Shown here piece after piece: positions 60,278 through 61,818 of a stretch of 61,818 nucleotides of DNA (positions within the stretch are counted from its first letter, which is position 1; each line of letters starts with the position of its first letter). The DNA comes from Bacteroidia bacterium (GTDB taxonomy: Bacteria; Bacteroidota; Bacteroidia; Flavobacteriales; Flavobacteriaceae). The notes under the pieces are model-generated. The model was not told the DNA's origin and did not search any database. It saw only the letters and a list, made by a program, of their open reading frames with translations. Made by a program: the position numbers and the translations under genes. The stretch lies in assembly GCA_030431055.1 (NCBI GenBank), contig JAUIJA010000012.1, forward strand, positions 1-61,818, read 5' to 3'.

Positions 60278-60797
60278 AGCCAAAATAACTTGCCCAAGGT
60301 GTAAACATCAGTTTGATTACACATTGTTTCGTTCAATTTGGGGAGAATACCCTGAGAACAGAGAACTGGTAATGTCAGATAAAATCAATGTTGCCAAATG
60401 TCCATCTTGCGGTGATTCAACAAAGTTGGTTTTCCCATTTATTTACACAAATGCAAAACAACATTTTGCTGTATGGTGGGAACCTGAATATGATCCTCAA
60501 ATAGACAAGGATAGTGCAGGTTATGCTAATATGTTGGGTGAAGGAAATTATTTAGCTACCGCTCCAAGAGTTCGTGATTGGGATGAGTTTAAAGAAACAA
60601 TTCTAAAATTTGAACGAGGCGAATTAAAAGGAAAGCCAGGAACAATGAGTTCCGGAATGGAAGGTCAAATGAAAGGCTTTTTGAAAGATCTTGAAAAGAA
60701 GAATAAAAAACAAAATAGTGGCTGCCTAGGAATGGTAGCTGCAATTATTACCGTTGCAGGAGGTTTGGGATATACATTATTTCAAATCATACTTTAA
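60261..60797 (+). CDS. CpXC-domain zinc protein with C-terminal membrane anchor
   Basis: 178 residues. Zinc-binding CPRCKHQF (~10) and KCPSCGDSTK (~46) form the CpXC fold, which also includes FPFIYTNAKQHFAVWWEPEY. A Lys/Gly-rich linker (~130-150) leads to a tail-anchor helix (CLGMVAAIITVAGGLGYTLF). It is a cytosolic domain held at the membrane. It is encoded in the TerB-containing cluster, where CpXC and TerB genes have been noted together in other stress or defence loci. Function unknown. Confidence 0.82.
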   Translation: MSKRIEAKITCPRCKHQFDYTLFRSIWGEYPENRELVMSDKINVAKCPSCGDSTKLVFPFIYTNAKQHFAVWWEPEYDPQIDKDSAGYANMLGEGNYLATAPRVRDWDEFKETILKFERGELKGKPGTMSSGMEGQMKGFLKDLEKKNKKQNSGCLGMVAAIITVAGGLGYTLFQIIL

Positions 60798-60824
60798 AAA
60801 TTAAGTTTTACTTAAAATAAACGA

Positions 60825-61109
60825 ATGAGTTCGTACCGAGATAGGGCAAGTGAATCAGGCGATTTCAAAGAGAAAAGCTTGATAAGTCATAAGTTCATCA
60901 AAGCAGTAGAATACCTGATAGAAAATGAAGTTATTTCAAGTAAAAAGGAGATTTCGGATAAATATGGATATAGCAAATCCTTGATTACGCTAATATCACA
61001 AGGTTATCAGGACGTTCCTATTGGATTGCTTCATGACTTTATTCATGATTATCATCTTAATCCTGATTTCTTCTTTGGACTAGAAGAAAACATCTACTTA
61101 GATAAATAA
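60825..61109 (+). CDS. small helix-turn-helix protein
   Basis: 94 residues. Helical throughout, with ISSKKEISDKYGYSKSLITL (~37-56) as a likely HTH, then ISQGYQDVPIGLLHDFIHDY. A Cro/CI-like or XRE-like repressor of the cluster is plausible, but a repressor at the 3' end of the operon is uncommon. Its last 16 bases overlap the end of the phage-like gene on the opposite strand. Confidence 0.7.
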   Translation: MSSYRDRASESGDFKEKSLISHKFIKAVEYLIENEVISSKKEISDKYGYSKSLITLISQGYQDVPIGLLHDFIHDYHLNPDFFFGLEENIYLDK

Positions 61110-61270
61110 TTCCTTACCGCCTCCTTCAATTCAACATTACCAGTTGGAGAATCGAGGTCTGAATAATGGAAAATTACAAAAGGTTGGGCTTGTCCGTCTT
61201 TTTGGTAACGGACACCAATCATTTTTTGACCGTTATTTTCCTGAATAGATAGCTTTAGTATTTCAATCAT
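61094..61270 (-). CDS. small phage-associated protein
   Basis: 58 residues from the ATG at 61270 (the longer frame overlaps the next gene more). A single small alpha/beta unit: IEILKLSIQENNGQKMIGVR, then QPFVIFHYSDLDSPTGNVEL. No family recognised. It follows a virion-type gene with a 10-base gap in the same direction, so it is probably part of the phage structural operon. Confidence 0.55.
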   Translation of the reverse strand: MIEILKLSIQENNGQKMIGVRYQKDGQAQPFVIFHYSDLDSPTGNVELKEAVRNYLSK

Positions 61271-61280
61271 AGCAGTTCGT

Positions 61281-61748
61281 TTAATAAACTTCCGGTACAC
61301 CTCCCGATAAAAGGGCTTTTACAGTTCCTAAAATTGCATTGGGTTTTGATTCTAATGCTTTGGCAAAAGTGCCCGGCCAGGACGATGATGAAGCATAACC
61401 TCTTCCATGAACATCACCGGTATAAATGTTGTCGCCAATATTTACAGGAAAAACAGTCATTTTAATATCCGCAATACCTGATATTTGAATGGTTACCAAT
61501 TGACCTATTCCACCACCAGTTTTCACTACGCCTATAACATCTTCGCTGTAATACAAATTGGTAGTCGTTACTGACAAAGGATTGTTTTTCTCAATGATTA
61601 CCACATCACCGGGTTCTAAAATCTGAGCTGAACGGTTGGTTAGTTGAATTTCACTACCTCCAGTTCCACCTCCCGGATCCGTTCCACCGGTTTGCTCAAC
61701 GATGGTTTGACTTGCTTTTACAAAACGTTGTTTATTGATATACCTCAT
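61281..61748 (-). CDS. putative phage virion protein (DUF2190/head-decoration-like)
   Basis: 155 residues. A Gly/Thr-rich linker (TGGTDPGGGTGGSE, ~21-34) precedes a beta-rich domain: LTNRSAQILEPGDVVIIEKN, SEDVIGVVKTGGGIGQLVTI, FPVNIGDNIYTGDVHGRGYA and AKALESKPNAILGTVKALLS. The GDxIYTGD/ATGxAxxA/GxVxALL arrangement is that of capsid-stabilising or tail-fibre-associated phage proteins. GC content rises here compared with the chromosome. It overlaps the upstream gene by ATGA. Confidence 0.6.
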   Translation of the reverse strand: MRYINKQRFVKASQTIVEQTGGTDPGGGTGGSEIQLTNRSAQILEPGDVVIIEKNNPLSVTTTNLYYSEDVIGVVKTGGGIGQLVTIQISGIADIKMTVFPVNIGDNIYTGDVHGRGYASSSSWPGTFAKALESKPNAILGTVKALLSGGVPEVY

Positions 61749-61818
61749 GCGTTCTGTGGAGATTGATAGTATTGCACTCTTAAAACATGGCTTTTTCCTG
61801 CCTCAATTCCGATAGCTC
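61745..61818 (-). CDS. partial phage gene at the window edge (C-terminus only)
   Basis: Twenty-three codons ending ...SHVLRVQYYQSPQNA and a TGA that overlaps the next ATG (ATGA on the minus strand). The overlap supports a co-translated phage structural gene. The rest lies outside the window. Confidence 0.45.
   Translation of the reverse strand, partial: AIGIEAGKSHVLRVQYYQSPQNA

Overview
The window is AT-rich DNA from a member of the Flavobacteriaceae (Bacteroidota), probably Flavobacterium or a close relative. This rests on many -7 boxes of the form TAnnTTTG, almost no Shine-Dalgarno sequences, lipoprotein signals ending in SC followed by K or G, a tmRNA tag ending in YALAA, and typical core proteins (KdsA, ClpS, PrmA, MenA/B/C, MiaE, CreD).

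Layout. (1) 1-1229: chromosomal end of a metal-efflux locus (adaptor C-terminus, HMA lipoprotein). (2) 1230-24247: a ~23 kb integrative element inserted in the 3' end of ssrA. A 47 bp direct repeat (27 bp perfect) marks attL and attR, and the intact tmRNA gene lies at the right end. The element carries a tyrosine recombinase, an HTH protein, a primase-helicase and a type I restriction-modification locus. A toxin/antitoxin/SecB-like chaperone module sits between hsdS and hsdR. Next come an array of integron-like cassettes, decayed GIY-YIG genes, twin structured hairpins and an SOS-type mutagenesis operon (UmuD, UmuC, SRAP). No relaxase or conjugation gene was seen. (3) 24236-51300: ordinary chromosome: tmRNA, a creD operon with its own small regulator, kdsA, a split YeeE/YedE transporter, clpS, prmA, a porin, a DOPA-dioxygenase-like gene, a menB-menA-menC cluster, miaE, NUDIX and others. 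(4) ~51303 to the right edge: a second inserted element. Its left border looks like the 3' remnant of a tRNA plus its terminator. It carries nine co-directional genes and then phage-virion-like genes on the opposite strand.

The most unusual content is the cluster at 51583-61109: a J-like/CFI-box protein, a membrane-anchored protein with a GrpE-like tail, a long Hsp70, a protein kinase fused to an AAA+ unfoldase, a TerB-like protein, a small membrane protein, an NTF2-like protein, a CpXC zinc protein and a small DNA-binding protein. Together they look like a complete chaperone/unfoldase machine under kinase control, carried as prophage cargo and possibly a defence or stress system. The second unusual feature is the cassette array at 13586-18252. 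Three ~140 bp imperfect palindromes there each begin with the reverse complement of the first 9-10 bases of their own cassette, which is the architecture of integron attC sites, yet no IntI is visible.

All functions are read from sequence motifs by eye; no database search or folding was run.
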